From contig NZ_JAPEPZ010000007.1 in NCBI RefSeq assembly GCF_026339875.1, forward strand, positions 1 to 51,133: 51,133 nt of DNA. Reading direction: 5' to 3'. Of this stretch, positions 40,299 to 49,235 are shown in pieces (within the stretch, counting starts at the first letter, position 1; every line of letters begins with the position of its first letter). This DNA is from Streptomyces sp. NBC_01571. Its GTDB lineage: Bacteria; Actinomycetota; Actinomycetes; Streptomycetales; Streptomycetaceae. Made by a program: the position numbers and the translations under genes. The notes below the pieces were generated by a model. The model was given only the letters and a program-made list of their open reading frames with translations. It had not been told where the DNA came from and searched no databases.

Positions 40299-40394
40299 GC
40301 TACAACTGCGGCGCTTTCGGGATGGGATCGCGGAGCGAAGCCGCAACGTCTGCCGCTCCCTCGGACGACGCTCACCGATCTGTCTCCGCTCTCG

Positions 40395-40435
40395 TTATCC
40401 ACAGGTCCGCCGCTGATCGCCGGACTCTGTCCACA
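40395..40435 (+). promoter_or_regulatory. DnaA boxes in the putative origin
   Basis: TTATCCACA at 40395-40403 matches the classical DnaA box. CTGTCCACA at 40427-40435 differs by one base from the Streptomyces form TTGTCCACA. Both lie on the plus strand, 32 bp apart, about 90-120 bp before rep. Confidence 0.7.
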
Positions 40436-40518
40436 GGGGAAGTCCCCGAGGCTGCCGGGATGATCGTTCGCGCCTGCCCGCCTGTGTCCGCCCACCACTC
40501 TGTCGCGGCGGTGGGCCG

Positions 40519-43125
40519 ATGAGCGCCGTGGCGGCGCGGGCCGCTTCGCTGGACCACAGCTTCTGGGACGTCGTCGACAACTCCGTCGACGAAGCGCCGG
40601 GCGGGAGCTCGCGGCGTCGGCTTCGGTCGGTCCAGGCCGGACCGGTGCCGGACCGGGTCGCGGGCCACCCGCTGTCGCTCGGTCGGGACGCACGCGCCCG
40701 TCTGGGTGGAGCGGTGCGCGCGCTGCTGGACGTGGCCGGCCTGGATGGTGCGTCGGACGCGGTGCGCCTGGCGGTGCTGGTGCTGGCGTCGCGTACGCCG
40801 TCGGAGACCGGCGTGGTGAAGATCCGTACGAGTGAGCTCGGGCGGTGGATCGGGGTGTCCGCGTCGTACACGGCCTCCGACGTCCTGCCGGTACTGCGCC
40901 GCTCGGGCGTCGTCTCCGTCGACACGGCGGAGGGCGAGTACGGCCAGGACGACGGGCTGGAGTGCAAGGTGCTGCCGCTGTGGGCGGCGCAGGACGTGGT
41001 CGGGCACCCGCTGAACCTGGCGAAGAAGGAGTACGCAACGCTGCAGCGGCTGCTGGAGGCCGTGATGGCGCCGGGCTGGAAGCACAAGGATGGGCGAGTC
41101 ACTCCGGCCGGGCTGATCGGTACGCGTACCGGTCGGGGCGCGGCGACGGACCGCCTCGCGCTGCTGCTGCTGGTGCTGGAGGCGCGGGAGACCGGGCGGG
41201 TACGGCAGTGCGGCGGGGCGGTGGACACCAAGCGCGGCCGGGCGGCGGCGACGCTGGCCCGGCTGATGGGGTGCACGGCAGCAGCGGCGGCGGGGATCAT
41301 CGGGCGACTGGAGGAGCGGGAGCTCGTGATCCGGGTGCGTCTGCGGACGGCGTCCGGGCTCGCGAACCGGTCGCGGCTGATGGTGCCGGCGGTCGCCGCC
41401 GCGCACGGCCGTACGGTCGCCGACGACGTCCAGGAGGACGGTGCGGAGGCCCCTGAGCCCGAGTTTTCAGAGCGCGGCGTTACGGCAGGGGCTGGTGAGC
41501 CGTCGGAACTGGAGGAGGAAACGCAGGTCAGCGGCGTGCCGGTGACGGATGTGGCGGATGTTGCAGAGCACGGCGTTGCGGCAGCCCTTCACACTGACCA
41601 CCCTCACCTGGTTACTCCCGTCGTTCCTCAGCAGCTTGATTGTGGTTTTTCCGGCGAAGGCCGTGGTGGGTTCGGTGATCTGCCGGACCGCGTGTGCGTG
41701 CGCGAGGGCCAGGCCGTCGACGGCGAGACCGGCGCTGCCGAGTCGGCGTCGCCGGTGGCTAAGGGCGGCCCGCTGCGCGGGGAAAAGCCGAAGGAGTCCC
41801 CGGTCGATGAGCGGGTGGGGCAGCGCGCTGCCGTTGCTGGCGCCGGTGGCCGGCCGAAGGCCGCAGGGTGGGAAAAGGCGCAGCAGCAGCGGAGGGTGGC
41901 CCTTCCGGCTGATCTTGGTCTGCGGGTGGCTCTGGGGCCGGTGTCGTGGCTGTGGGAGCGGCTGTCCGGCTGGCAGCAGGACCGGGTGGAAGAGGCCGCG
42001 AAGGCGGAGCTGGCCAGCCTGGAGGGCCTGCTGGCGCTGCCGGGTGGTGCGCCGCGGCTGCTGGCCGACCGGCTTGCTGACCGCCTGGCGGAGACCGGCG
42101 GCGAGGCCCTGGTCGACAAGCCGTTCGGGTGGCTGATCGGCCGGGGTCTGGTGCGGCGGCCGTCGTGCTCGGACCGGCGCTGCGACGACGGGATCCGCCT
42201 GGACACCGGCAGCGAGTGCGAGAACTGCGGCAACGTGGTGCACATCCGGCGGGCCCGGCGGGCGAAGATCGCGGCGCAGATCGACCGGGAGCTGCCCGGC
42301 CTGGGCGACGATGAGCGCCGGCGCGTCCTCGAGGAGCGGCTGCGCGAGCAGGCGGCCATCGAGGCGGAGGACCTCGTGTGGCGCCAGGAGCAGGCCCGCG
42401 CGAAGAAGGCCCGGCGCGAGGCGGCCCGTGCGGAAGCGGCGGAGCGGGCGGAGTGCGAGCGCGCGGCCGCGGCGGCCGCCGATGCGGTCCGTCAGGCGCT
42501 GGCGTGCGAGGACTGCGGGCAGCAGCAGGCCGGTGGGCTGTGCGAGGCGTGCGGGTACGAACGCCGGACGGAGGCGCTGACGATGGAGGCCGCCCTGGTC
42601 GCCGCGACCTGGGCCGCCGACCTGGAAGACCAGGCCGCGGTCGACGCCGTCGCCGCCGATGTCCGGGCCTCGCTGGCGGCCGACATCGAGCGCGCCCGGC
42701 GGGTGTTCCTGGACTCGGCGCCGCTCAGTGAGTTGGACGCCGACCCGATCGGCACGGCGTCCGTGCTCGCCTTCGGCGCGCTGCGGGCGGTGGAGGAGGC
42801 GCTGCCGGAGTTCCGCCGCAGTGCGCTGGTGCGGCTGGCCCGGACCGAGGAAGCCGACGCGGAGGCCCGGCGGGCCTACAAGACCGAGCAGGGGCGGCGC
42901 TGGTTCCGGCACAACCCGAACGGTGCGGACGCTGTCGCCGCGGCGACGAAGGCCGCCGACACCGCCCGCGAGCGCGCTGCCGAGTACCTGCTCGCGACGC
43001 GGCTGCAGCAGCTGCGCGAGCAGGCCGCCGCCCGGACCGAGCAGGCCGGCGCCGCGCCGTGGACGGACCGGCTGCCCGAGCTTGCCGCCCGCCCGCTGAA
43101 CGACGACACGGCGGTGATCGCATGA
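40519..43125 (+). CDS. rep: Replication initiator-like protein (868 aa)
   Basis: I infer a Rep because the gene follows an origin-like region with DnaA boxes and is coupled to a DciA-like loader. An N-terminal helical/winged part (VRLAVLVLASRTPSETGVVK, IRTSELGRWIGVSASYTASD) and a second HTH-like domain (ATLARLMGCTAAAAAGIIGR) are followed by a linker. Then come two cysteine ribbons (CSDRRCDDGIR ... CENCG near 550-573 and CEDCGQQQAGGLCEACG near 664-680) with Ala/Glu/Arg coiled coil between and after. Paired winged helices are typical of theta-type initiators. I recognise no helicase or primase motif. Its stop overlaps the next gene by four bases. Confidence 0.65.
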   Translation: MSAVAARAASLDHSFWDVVDNSVDEAPGGSSRRRLRSVQAGPVPDRVAGHPLSLGRDARARLGGAVRALLDVAGLDGASDAVRLAVLVLASRTPSETGVVKIRTSELGRWIGVSASYTASDVLPVLRRSGVVSVDTAEGEYGQDDGLECKVLPLWAAQDVVGHPLNLAKKEYATLQRLLEAVMAPGWKHKDGRVTPAGLIGTRTGRGAATDRLALLLLVLEARETGRVRQCGGAVDTKRGRAAATLARLMGCTAAAAAGIIGRLEERELVIRVRLRTASGLANRSRLMVPAVAAAHGRTVADDVQEDGAEAPEPEFSERGVTAGAGEPSELEEETQVSGVPVTDVADVAEHGVAAALHTDHPHLVTPVVPQQLDCGFSGEGRGGFGDLPDRVCVREGQAVDGETGAAESASPVAKGGPLRGEKPKESPVDERVGQRAAVAGAGGRPKAAGWEKAQQQRRVALPADLGLRVALGPVSWLWERLSGWQQDRVEEAAKAELASLEGLLALPGGAPRLLADRLADRLAETGGEALVDKPFGWLIGRGLVRRPSCSDRRCDDGIRLDTGSECENCGNVVHIRRARRAKIAAQIDRELPGLGDDERRRVLEERLREQAAIEAEDLVWRQEQARAKKARREAARAEAAERAECERAAAAAADAVRQALACEDCGQQQAGGLCEACGYERRTEALTMEAALVAATWAADLEDQAAVDAVAADVRASLAADIERARRVFLDSAPLSELDADPIGTASVLAFGALRAVEEALPEFRRSALVRLARTEEADAEARRAYKTEQGRRWFRHNPNGADAVAAATKAADTARERAAEYLLATRLQQLREQAAARTEQAGAAPWTDRLPELAARPLNDDTAVIA

Positions 43126-43955
43126 CCACCGAGCTGAGCGGCGTCGACCTCGCGCGCCAGGCCCTGCTCGCTGCACGCGAAGCAGCGAAGAAGAACGGCG
43201 CACCGACGAAGAAGCCCAAGCGGCGCACCGGCAGCGCCGTACGACGAGACGGCCGCGAGCCACTCGGACTGGGGACCGCGATCGGGATGATGATGACGGA
43301 GCGTGGCATGGTCGCCCCCGCCGCCGGCGGAAGCGTTCTCGCTGACTTCGACGCCATCCTCGCCGCGGCCACGCCCGAGCTCGCCGGGCGCGTGAAGGCG
43401 GTGGCGTTCGACGCGGACACCGGGCGCCTGGACGTCGTCCCTGACGTCCAGGCCGTCGGCACGAAACTGCGCTGGAGCGCACCGCAGCTGATCGCAGCGA
43501 CCAATGAGCGCGTGCCGAACGCGAACGTTCAGACCCTCCAGGTCCTTGCGCCCAAGCCGGTGAAGACCGGCCCCACCCTGGCAGCCACCGACTTGCCCAC
43601 GCCCTCCGGGCCCACCCTGCGAGAGGAGCGCCGGCCGTCGCCGGACGGGTACCGCCGTGCGATTGAAGCCCACCGTCAGGCTGCGCCGTCGTCCCGGTTG
43701 GATCTGGGTGTCGCGGAAGCGGTGGAGCGGCAGACGAAGGCGATGCGGGAGCTGTCCCGCCGGGCGTTTCCCGAGTCCGATGTCGTCGCGGACGCTGTGC
43801 CGGCTCCGATCGAGCAGCGCCGGGTCCAGCGTCGCCGTCAGGCTGCAGTGACCGAAGCTGCCGCTTTGCGCCGGGCTCGGCAAGAGCGTGCAGCAGCGCG
43901 GGAAGCGGAAACCCCCACCAATGAGCCGGGGTCTGCCCTACGGACCACTGCCTGA
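43122..43955 (+). CDS. DUF721/DciA-like replicative helicase loader, plasmid-encoded
   Basis: The 277 residues begin TTELSGVDLARQALLAAREA and continue GREPLGLGTAIGMMMTERGM, VLADFDAILAAATPELAGRV and TKLRWSAPQLIAATNERVPN. This is the same order as the chromosomal DUF721 protein encoded between recF and gyrB in Streptomyces (GVDLAR, then D-G-R-x-P-x-x-L-G, then the KH-like core ending LRxLAPxLVARLNE). That family includes DciA, which loads DnaB helicase in most bacteria. It is translationally coupled to the putative rep (ATGA), and its long C-terminal tail (residues 160-277) is additional and helical. Confidence 0.8.
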   Translation: MTTELSGVDLARQALLAAREAAKKNGAPTKKPKRRTGSAVRRDGREPLGLGTAIGMMMTERGMVAPAAGGSVLADFDAILAAATPELAGRVKAVAFDADTGRLDVVPDVQAVGTKLRWSAPQLIAATNERVPNANVQTLQVLAPKPVKTGPTLAATDLPTPSGPTLREERRPSPDGYRRAIEAHRQAAPSSRLDLGVAEAVERQTKAMRELSRRAFPESDVVADAVPAPIEQRRVQRRRQAAVTEAAALRRARQERAAAREAETPTNEPGSALRTTA

Positions 43956-44068
43956 GTCACAGCGCGGTAGATCAGCAGTTCCCTGTTCCAGGTGGTGGTC
44001 CCGGCGTAGCGTGACGGGTACACGCTTGGTGCACCGTGCGTTGCTGTGCGTACGGGAAGGGGGGAGTC

Positions 44069-45226
44069 GTGCAGGAAGGGACCGTGCTGGACGGCCGCTA
44101 CCGGCTGATCCAGTCGATCGGTGCAGGCGGGTTCGGTCAGGTCTGGGCAGCACACGATCCCAAGATCGACCGCCTGGTCGCGGTCAAGGTCCTCACCGGT
44201 CACGCGAGCAGCAGCCGGCAGGTCGCTCGGTTCGCCCGTGAGGCCGCAGTCGCCGGCGGCCTCGCCCACCCGAACATCGTCACCGTCCACGACTTCGGCT
44301 CCGCGACGCATAAGGGGCAGGCGTGCGCCTACCTGGTGATGGAGCTCCTGCCCGGCAAACCGCTCAGCGACGTCCTGAAAACCGGGAGACTGCCCCTGCC
44401 CAAGGCCCTGCACGTGGCGGCCTGCGTCGCGGACGCCCTCACAGCCGCACACGGCGAGGGCCTCACACACCGGGACATCAAACCGTCCAACATCATCATC
44501 AGGTCCAGAGGCCAGGCGACGGTCGTCGACTTCGGCATCACCAAAAGCAGCGACGAACGGCATGACATCACCACCACCGGCGTCCTGATCGGCACCCCGG
44601 CGTACATGGCGCCCGAAGCACTCGCCGGCACCTTCGACCACCCCTCCGACCTGTACTCCCTCGGCTGCGTCCTTTTCGAAATGGTCACCGGCCGCCACCC
44701 CTTCACCGGCAGCTCCTGGCAGATGGCCAACCAGCACATCAACGAGCAGCCCGCCCCGCTGCGCACACTGCGCCCCGACACTCCCGCTGAACTGGAGCGG
44801 CTGGTCACCCAGCTCCTGGCCAAAGACCCGGCTCAGCGGCCGGCCTCCGCCAGGAGAGTTCGGGACATCCTCAAAGAGATCAACGACCGGCACTTCGGGG
44901 CCACACCGCCCAGTCGCGGCCGGGACCTCGCGCACCACATACAGGTCAGCGGAGCGGAAGCCGCAGCAGGCGCGATCATCCCCGTGCGGATCACCTCCCG
45001 CAAGGCCTGCCCCGCCTGCGCCACACGGACCGATGAGACCGCGGCACGGTCCTGCACCGCGTGCAAGGGTGAAGGCCAGGTGATCCGAGAGCAGCACACC
45101 CACAAGGTCCGCCTTCCCGCCGGCATCAAGGACAGCCAGAAGGTCCGGCTCCGCGAACTCGGAGGTCCCGGCCAACACGGCGGCGCACCGGGGGACATGT
45201 ACCTCACCGTGCACGTTGACGCCTGA
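44069..45226 (+). CDS. Ser/Thr protein kinase fused to a DnaJ C-terminal domain
   Basis: From GTG 44069 the 385 residues hold a complete Hanks-type kinase. Glycine loop GAGGFGQV is at 18-25, Lys40 in VAVKVL, HRDIKPSN at 134-141, DFG at 154-156 and APE at 181-183. After residue 285 the sequence is DnaJ-like: RGRDLAHHIQVSGAEAAAG (start of the J-protein C-terminal domain). A single pair of zinc motifs follows (CPAC, CTACKGEG) instead of the usual four, then KVRLPAGIKDSQKVRLRELG and GDMYLTVHVDA. No J domain and no transmembrane helix. It may phosphorylate clients or chaperone partners. GTG 44084 is an alternative start. Confidence 0.88.
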   Translation: MQEGTVLDGRYRLIQSIGAGGFGQVWAAHDPKIDRLVAVKVLTGHASSSRQVARFAREAAVAGGLAHPNIVTVHDFGSATHKGQACAYLVMELLPGKPLSDVLKTGRLPLPKALHVAACVADALTAAHGEGLTHRDIKPSNIIIRSRGQATVVDFGITKSSDERHDITTTGVLIGTPAYMAPEALAGTFDHPSDLYSLGCVLFEMVTGRHPFTGSSWQMANQHINEQPAPLRTLRPDTPAELERLVTQLLAKDPAQRPASARRVRDILKEINDRHFGATPPSRGRDLAHHIQVSGAEAAAGAIIPVRITSRKACPACATRTDETAARSCTACKGEGQVIREQHTHKVRLPAGIKDSQKVRLRELGGPGQHGGAPGDMYLTVHVDA

Positions 45227-45478
45227 ACGCACCCCGCACCACCAAGTCCAGAGTCTCTTCCGGGAGACGACCACGCCCCGGGCACGCGCCCGCTTCTGCC
45301 GGAACGTGATGTCTGCCTATGCCACCGCTCTTACGGGCTGGGCGCAGGCGCGGCCCATACGTTCCGGTCGACGCAGCAACGGCCAGCCTCAACTGTCCAC
45401 AGCGTCGGCAGGCTTGATTGTCAGTGCCGTCGTACACAATGACAGCGTGTTACCTGAAAGTCGTTCTCAGGGGGTGCT

Positions 45479-47155
45479 GTGGACAGGCGCTTGATTCGCA
45501 CCGCGGTGTTCGGCAGTCCGGGTTCCGACGATCCGGCTCTCTGCCCGGAGACGCCGGATGAACTGGACGCGTTCCGTCTCGAGCACGCCGACGTCACCAT
45601 CTGGTGCGGCACGATGTTCGAAGGCGGCTGCGGTCGGCGGCTCACCACCCGGCGATGCACAGACAAGATCTGCCATTTCGCCCACTACGGCACCAGCGAC
45701 GAATCGGTGCGCTGCGCGCGGACCGGTCGCGGCAAGGACAGTGCCGACCACCTGTATGCCAAGGCGCACCTCGCGGCCTGGCTCCACGCCCAGGGCCTGA
45801 CAGCTCAGTTCACCTACCCTGAGCCGCTCGGCTCCGCCGTGCTTGTCCAGTTCGAGGACGGGCGCACTCTCCTGGTTCACCTCGACCGCAATCAGCCGGC
45901 GGACTGGAACGGCGACTTCTGGGAGATCATTCTCGGGCCGGGCGTCCGGGTGCCGGCGCACATCCTCAACGAGCGCGGCTACGTGCAACGCCTCCGCTTC
46001 GAAGACCGGCCCGGCGGCGGCCGTGTCATGCGGTTCGGCACCGAACACCCCAGCCAGGGCACCACCTGGGACAGTCTCGACAACGTCACGCTGACGCCCA
46101 AAGGCCTGAACACCACGACCCGGCCCGACGCGGTACGCGCCCCCTTGACCGACGATCCGCGCCCGCGCCAACCAGCCGCCCCCACCCGGCGCGCCATCAT
46201 CGACATCGCTCCACGCCCGAACGGGGCCAGCACTGCGCGTCAAGACGATGCCGTCAAGCTCGCCGTGATGCACCTCGACCGGGCCCTGCGCGAGCAGCCC
46301 GAGCTCCTCTACACCCGGGTGGGCGCCATCAAGCGGCTCCTGGAGAAGGACCACCTCCCGGAAAACGTCGCCCGCCTCCGACTGGCCCTCAAGCGCGGTC
46401 AAGAGGGACTGGACCAGCGCACTCGGGAGCGCGAGTCGCTGCTGCAGGAGCTGCAGCAGACGCCCACCTATGCGCTGTTGACCCAGGTCTCCAACCTGAT
46501 GAACGACGGGAACGTGTCAGCGGTAGAGCGCGAAGTGCATCGCCTCGCACGCGAAAAGGTCAATGCCGAACAGGCCGCCCGGCGCCGCCAGCAGCAGGAG
46601 CAGAACGCCGCACAACGCCGTCAGCGGGAGGCGGAGCAACGCGCGTGGCGAGAGCAGCGTGCGCGGGCCCACGAACAGGAGGAAGCGGAGCAGCGTGCGT
46701 TGTGGGAGCAACACGAGGTGGCCCGCGAGCACGAGGAAGCGGAGCGCCGTGAACGCGCCGAGCGGGCGGAGGCCCGGCTGAGGGCCGCGGCACAGCAGGC
46801 GGAGAATGAGCGCGCTGAGAAGATCGCCTACCTGGCTCCGTTCGTCTTGGGCGCGCTGAAGAAAGCGGCCCGCGAAGCGCGCGTCACCACCTGGCTGGAG
46901 ATACGAGAGCGCACCGGCCAGCGTGACCTGGTCCGCCTCAGCTACGAGGACCGGCTCAGCGTTCTGCAAGCCGTGGAGAAGAAGACCAAGCCTGATGCTC
47001 CCCTGTGGTCAACCATCCTCGCCGCGACAGGCACGCCGGAAGCGCTGCATCTGTACCGCGACCTCGCCGCACATCTCCGGCGCCCCGTCCCCGACGACGA
47101 CACCGAACTGCTGGCCCACGCGACCGCAGACTGCGCCCGGCTCCGCTGGCAGTAG
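45479..47155 (+). CDS. CoiA-like nuclease with long coiled coil (558 aa)
   Basis: The N-terminal 110 residues have a zinc ribbon (CGTMFEGGCGRRL, then C60 and CHFAHYG) and a nuclease-like segment GRGKDSADHLYAKAHLAAWL. This matches the CoiA family, where the ribbon precedes a restriction-endonuclease-fold domain (H-x-x-x-K, then Q/E-P-x-x). Residues about 360-440 are an Arg/Glu/Gln coiled coil; a helical C-terminus follows (TWLEIRERTGQRDLVRL). CoiA acts in competence; actinobacterial relatives are uncharacterised. GTG 45479 is the first good start. Confidence 0.7.
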   Translation: MDRRLIRTAVFGSPGSDDPALCPETPDELDAFRLEHADVTIWCGTMFEGGCGRRLTTRRCTDKICHFAHYGTSDESVRCARTGRGKDSADHLYAKAHLAAWLHAQGLTAQFTYPEPLGSAVLVQFEDGRTLLVHLDRNQPADWNGDFWEIILGPGVRVPAHILNERGYVQRLRFEDRPGGGRVMRFGTEHPSQGTTWDSLDNVTLTPKGLNTTTRPDAVRAPLTDDPRPRQPAAPTRRAIIDIAPRPNGASTARQDDAVKLAVMHLDRALREQPELLYTRVGAIKRLLEKDHLPENVARLRLALKRGQEGLDQRTRERESLLQELQQTPTYALLTQVSNLMNDGNVSAVEREVHRLAREKVNAEQAARRRQQQEQNAAQRRQREAEQRAWREQRARAHEQEEAEQRALWEQHEVAREHEEAERRERAERAEARLRAAAQQAENERAEKIAYLAPFVLGALKKAAREARVTTWLEIRERTGQRDLVRLSYEDRLSVLQAVEKKTKPDAPLWSTILAATGTPEALHLYRDLAAHLRRPVPDDDTELLAHATADCARLRWQ

Positions 47156-47193
47156 GAGAACGCGAAGACGGAGACAGGAGATCAGTCCGATAC

Positions 47194-47215
47194 GCGGTGA
47201 CCAGCTGGTCACCGC
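47194..47215. promoter_or_regulatory. 22-bp perfect palindrome between convergent genes
   Basis: Half-site GCGGTGACCAG and its complement CTGGTCACCGC abut with no spacer at 47194-47215, in the 111-bp gap between two convergent genes. With no loop it is a poor terminator and a good dimer-binding site. Confidence 0.65.
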
Positions 47216-47266
47216 CCTTCCTGATGTGACCGTACGCGTGTCGGCCGCCCACCGGTCAGCGTAGTC

Positions 47267-48331
47267 CTATTCGTCGTCGGGCTGCTCGAGGCCCTGGTTC
47301 AGTGCCCGCAGCAAGGCGTGGGCGAGGAGAATCGCCAGCAGAACGAACTCTGGGCGGTAAGTGTCGGGTGAGGCCTGGTGGGCTCCGAGGTGGCGGTTGA
47401 AGGTGTCCTGGGTGGTGTCGGGACCGAAGGTGTTCCTCATGCCGGCCAGCACCAGGTAGTGCTTGAACTGCAGGAGAGTGAGGTCGCTCCAATCGCCCGC
47501 GTCGTTGAGAGCACTGTCGATGACCCAGTGATGGCCGCCCTTTGTGTACGTCGCTTGGGGGAAAGAACGCCGGATCCAGGCGTTGCCGTGCCGCTTCATC
47601 GCCGTCTCGAGCACGTTGCCCGCCAGGGCCTGGGCGCCCTCGTTGAAGTCAGCCCGCGCGGTGCGGGTGGCAGCGTTCAAGATGGTGACCATGCCCGTGA
47701 GCTCCGGGTGGGTGACGATCTGGAGGCTGGCTTCGACGTCGTCAAGAACATCGTCCCGGTACTCGGCAAGAAGGGTGTAGCGCTCCAGACGGGTGCTGAG
47801 GGGGAGCAGAGCTTTGACGATCTCGGTCCGTGGTGCCCACGCGAGGGACAGCCCGTCGTCCTCACCCAGGCTCAGGATCGTGTAGAGGTCCTCGGTGTCG
47901 AGCCCGCTGAGGTTCTCGGGTAGGAAGAGAGCCGATGCCGCCCCGAGTTGTTCCAGCAGTGTGCGGGGGAGCGACACACTGCGCACAGCGTCGTTGATGC
48001 GGCTGTGCCAGTCGTATATGTCGCTGAGATCGCTTTGGAGTGCCAGGACGGGCGTGGCGATCGCCTGGTAACGGCGCTGGGCGTCCAGGGCAGCCTGGTA
48101 GACCGCGTTGGCCGGTCCCATGGCCTCCACCATTGAGCGACGCATGGACTCGATCGAGCGGAGTTGGCGGCGGATCGGCTCAACCTGCTTTTCGACGGAG
48201 TTGAACCAGGCGGCGTTCCTCCCGGCGGACTTCATGAGACCGGACAAGTCGATGTCGTCGCCTGCATCCTGCTGTGCCTCCACTTCTTGATCGAAGTCAT
48301 CTTCGGCGTCCGGGGCGTCCTCGTCTTTCAT
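47267..48331 (-). CDS. Protein of unknown function (354 aa)
   Basis: From ATG 48331 (MKDEDAPDAEDDFDQEVEAQ) an acidic head precedes helical segments (RRQLRSIESMRRSMVEAMGP) and a C-terminal half with ETAMKRHGNAWIRRSFPQA. It ends with a hydrophobic helix (FVLLAILLAHALLRALNQGL). The layout recalls uncharacterised plasmid proteins with a C-terminal abortive-infection-like helical domain, but no motif proves it. ATG 48370 would add 13 residues. It is transcribed toward the CoiA-like gene. Confidence 0.6.
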   Translation of the reverse strand: MKDEDAPDAEDDFDQEVEAQQDAGDDIDLSGLMKSAGRNAAWFNSVEKQVEPIRRQLRSIESMRRSMVEAMGPANAVYQAALDAQRRYQAIATPVLALQSDLSDIYDWHSRINDAVRSVSLPRTLLEQLGAASALFLPENLSGLDTEDLYTILSLGEDDGLSLAWAPRTEIVKALLPLSTRLERYTLLAEYRDDVLDDVEASLQIVTHPELTGMVTILNAATRTARADFNEGAQALAGNVLETAMKRHGNAWIRRSFPQATYTKGGHHWVIDSALNDAGDWSDLTLLQFKHYLVLAGMRNTFGPDTTQDTFNRHLGAHQASPDTYRPEFVLLAILLAHALLRALNQGLEQPDDE

Positions 48332-48627
48332 GCACTCATGATCCTGGCTTCGGCGCAAGATTGCAGTCACGCCGATGGCACCGCTCTGTTACCAACCCCC
48401 CGACATCTACCGAAAGCGGGCACGTAGACGTCGTGCGTCCCGAGACCGATTTGGACGGCGTCGCCTGCATCGAAGTGGTCGCGGATGTACTCGCTGGGCT
48501 ACGACGTCTTGAAGGCGCGGCGCCGCGGGCTCAAAGCTGCGTGACGTGGGCTGATTTTCGACGCGTGCCCCCTCGGTGTGCGGGCTAGCGTTCCTGCGAC
48601 CTGACACATCAGCATCGAGGGGGAAAC

Positions 48628-49235
48628 GTGTCTCGCATTCGGCCGGTTGCCAATGGCACCCGTACTGACCATCCCACCCCCGGGCTTCCGTTCGTCAACG
48701 ACGGCCGCCTGCCCCTGGACAACCCCGACGCCATCGAGCGCACCGGTCGGAACCAGGGAGAAGGCCTATGGGGGCGCACTGATGAAACACGCAATGGGGG
48801 CTGGGTAGCGTTCACGACCGAGCCCAAGAACCGGGCGTTTGCCTGGGCGGTGTACTACCACCCAGTGCACGGCCGGACCGTCCTGCTCATTCATGACCGT
48901 GACCTGGGAAGCCTGCACCACGCCTGGATGCACGAGCCCACGGGGATCCTGTATCGCCACGGTGGGTACTGGTGGGATGGAGAACGCTGGAATCGTCCTG
49001 CACAGGTGTGGGATGCCGCGTACGAGCACTACGACGTCCGGCCTGTCGCGCGCCAAGTGACCATCACGGCGGCCGACTTGCTCAGAGCTCCTTGCAGTGC
49101 AAGGCGCGCCAGCGTCGCCAAGATCGCCAGCTTCACTGTGCCCGACGGACCGGTCGACAACTGGCAGGATCACCTGGCGTTGTGGGCGGAGTTGCGCAGT
49201 TCGCAGGAGGCGGTCCGGTCTTTGGATGCCTGCGT
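48628..49235 (+). pseudogene. Unknown gene interrupted by the IS1182-family element
   Basis: GTG 48628 follows GAGGGGGAAAC and gives MSRIRPVANGTRTDHPTPGL. The middle is rich in aromatic residues (RAFAWAVYYHPVHGR, YRHGGYWWDGERWNRPA), suggesting a beta-rich fold. Coding sequence is joined to the IS left end at 49236; translation then runs ten codons into the element to TGA at 49264-49266. The 3' part is missing and does not obviously resume right of the element, so the original length is unknown. Confidence 0.65.

Larger units (their letters stand above)
39725..40518. other. Gene-free origin-like region upstream of rep
   Basis: About 790 bp without a supported gene. It contains paired 12-bp direct repeats (40091-40127), a 12-bp inverted repeat (40268-40298) and two DnaA boxes (40395-40435), all within 430 bp of the replication initiator gene. 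Internal origins of Streptomyces linear plasmids lie next to rep in this way. The first 350 bp (39725-40080) show no repeat I can name. Confidence 0.6.

Noticed and set aside
41467..43482. 671-residue minus-strand frame opposite rep
   Set aside because: Antisense shadow; the plus strand has zinc ribbons and coupled starts.
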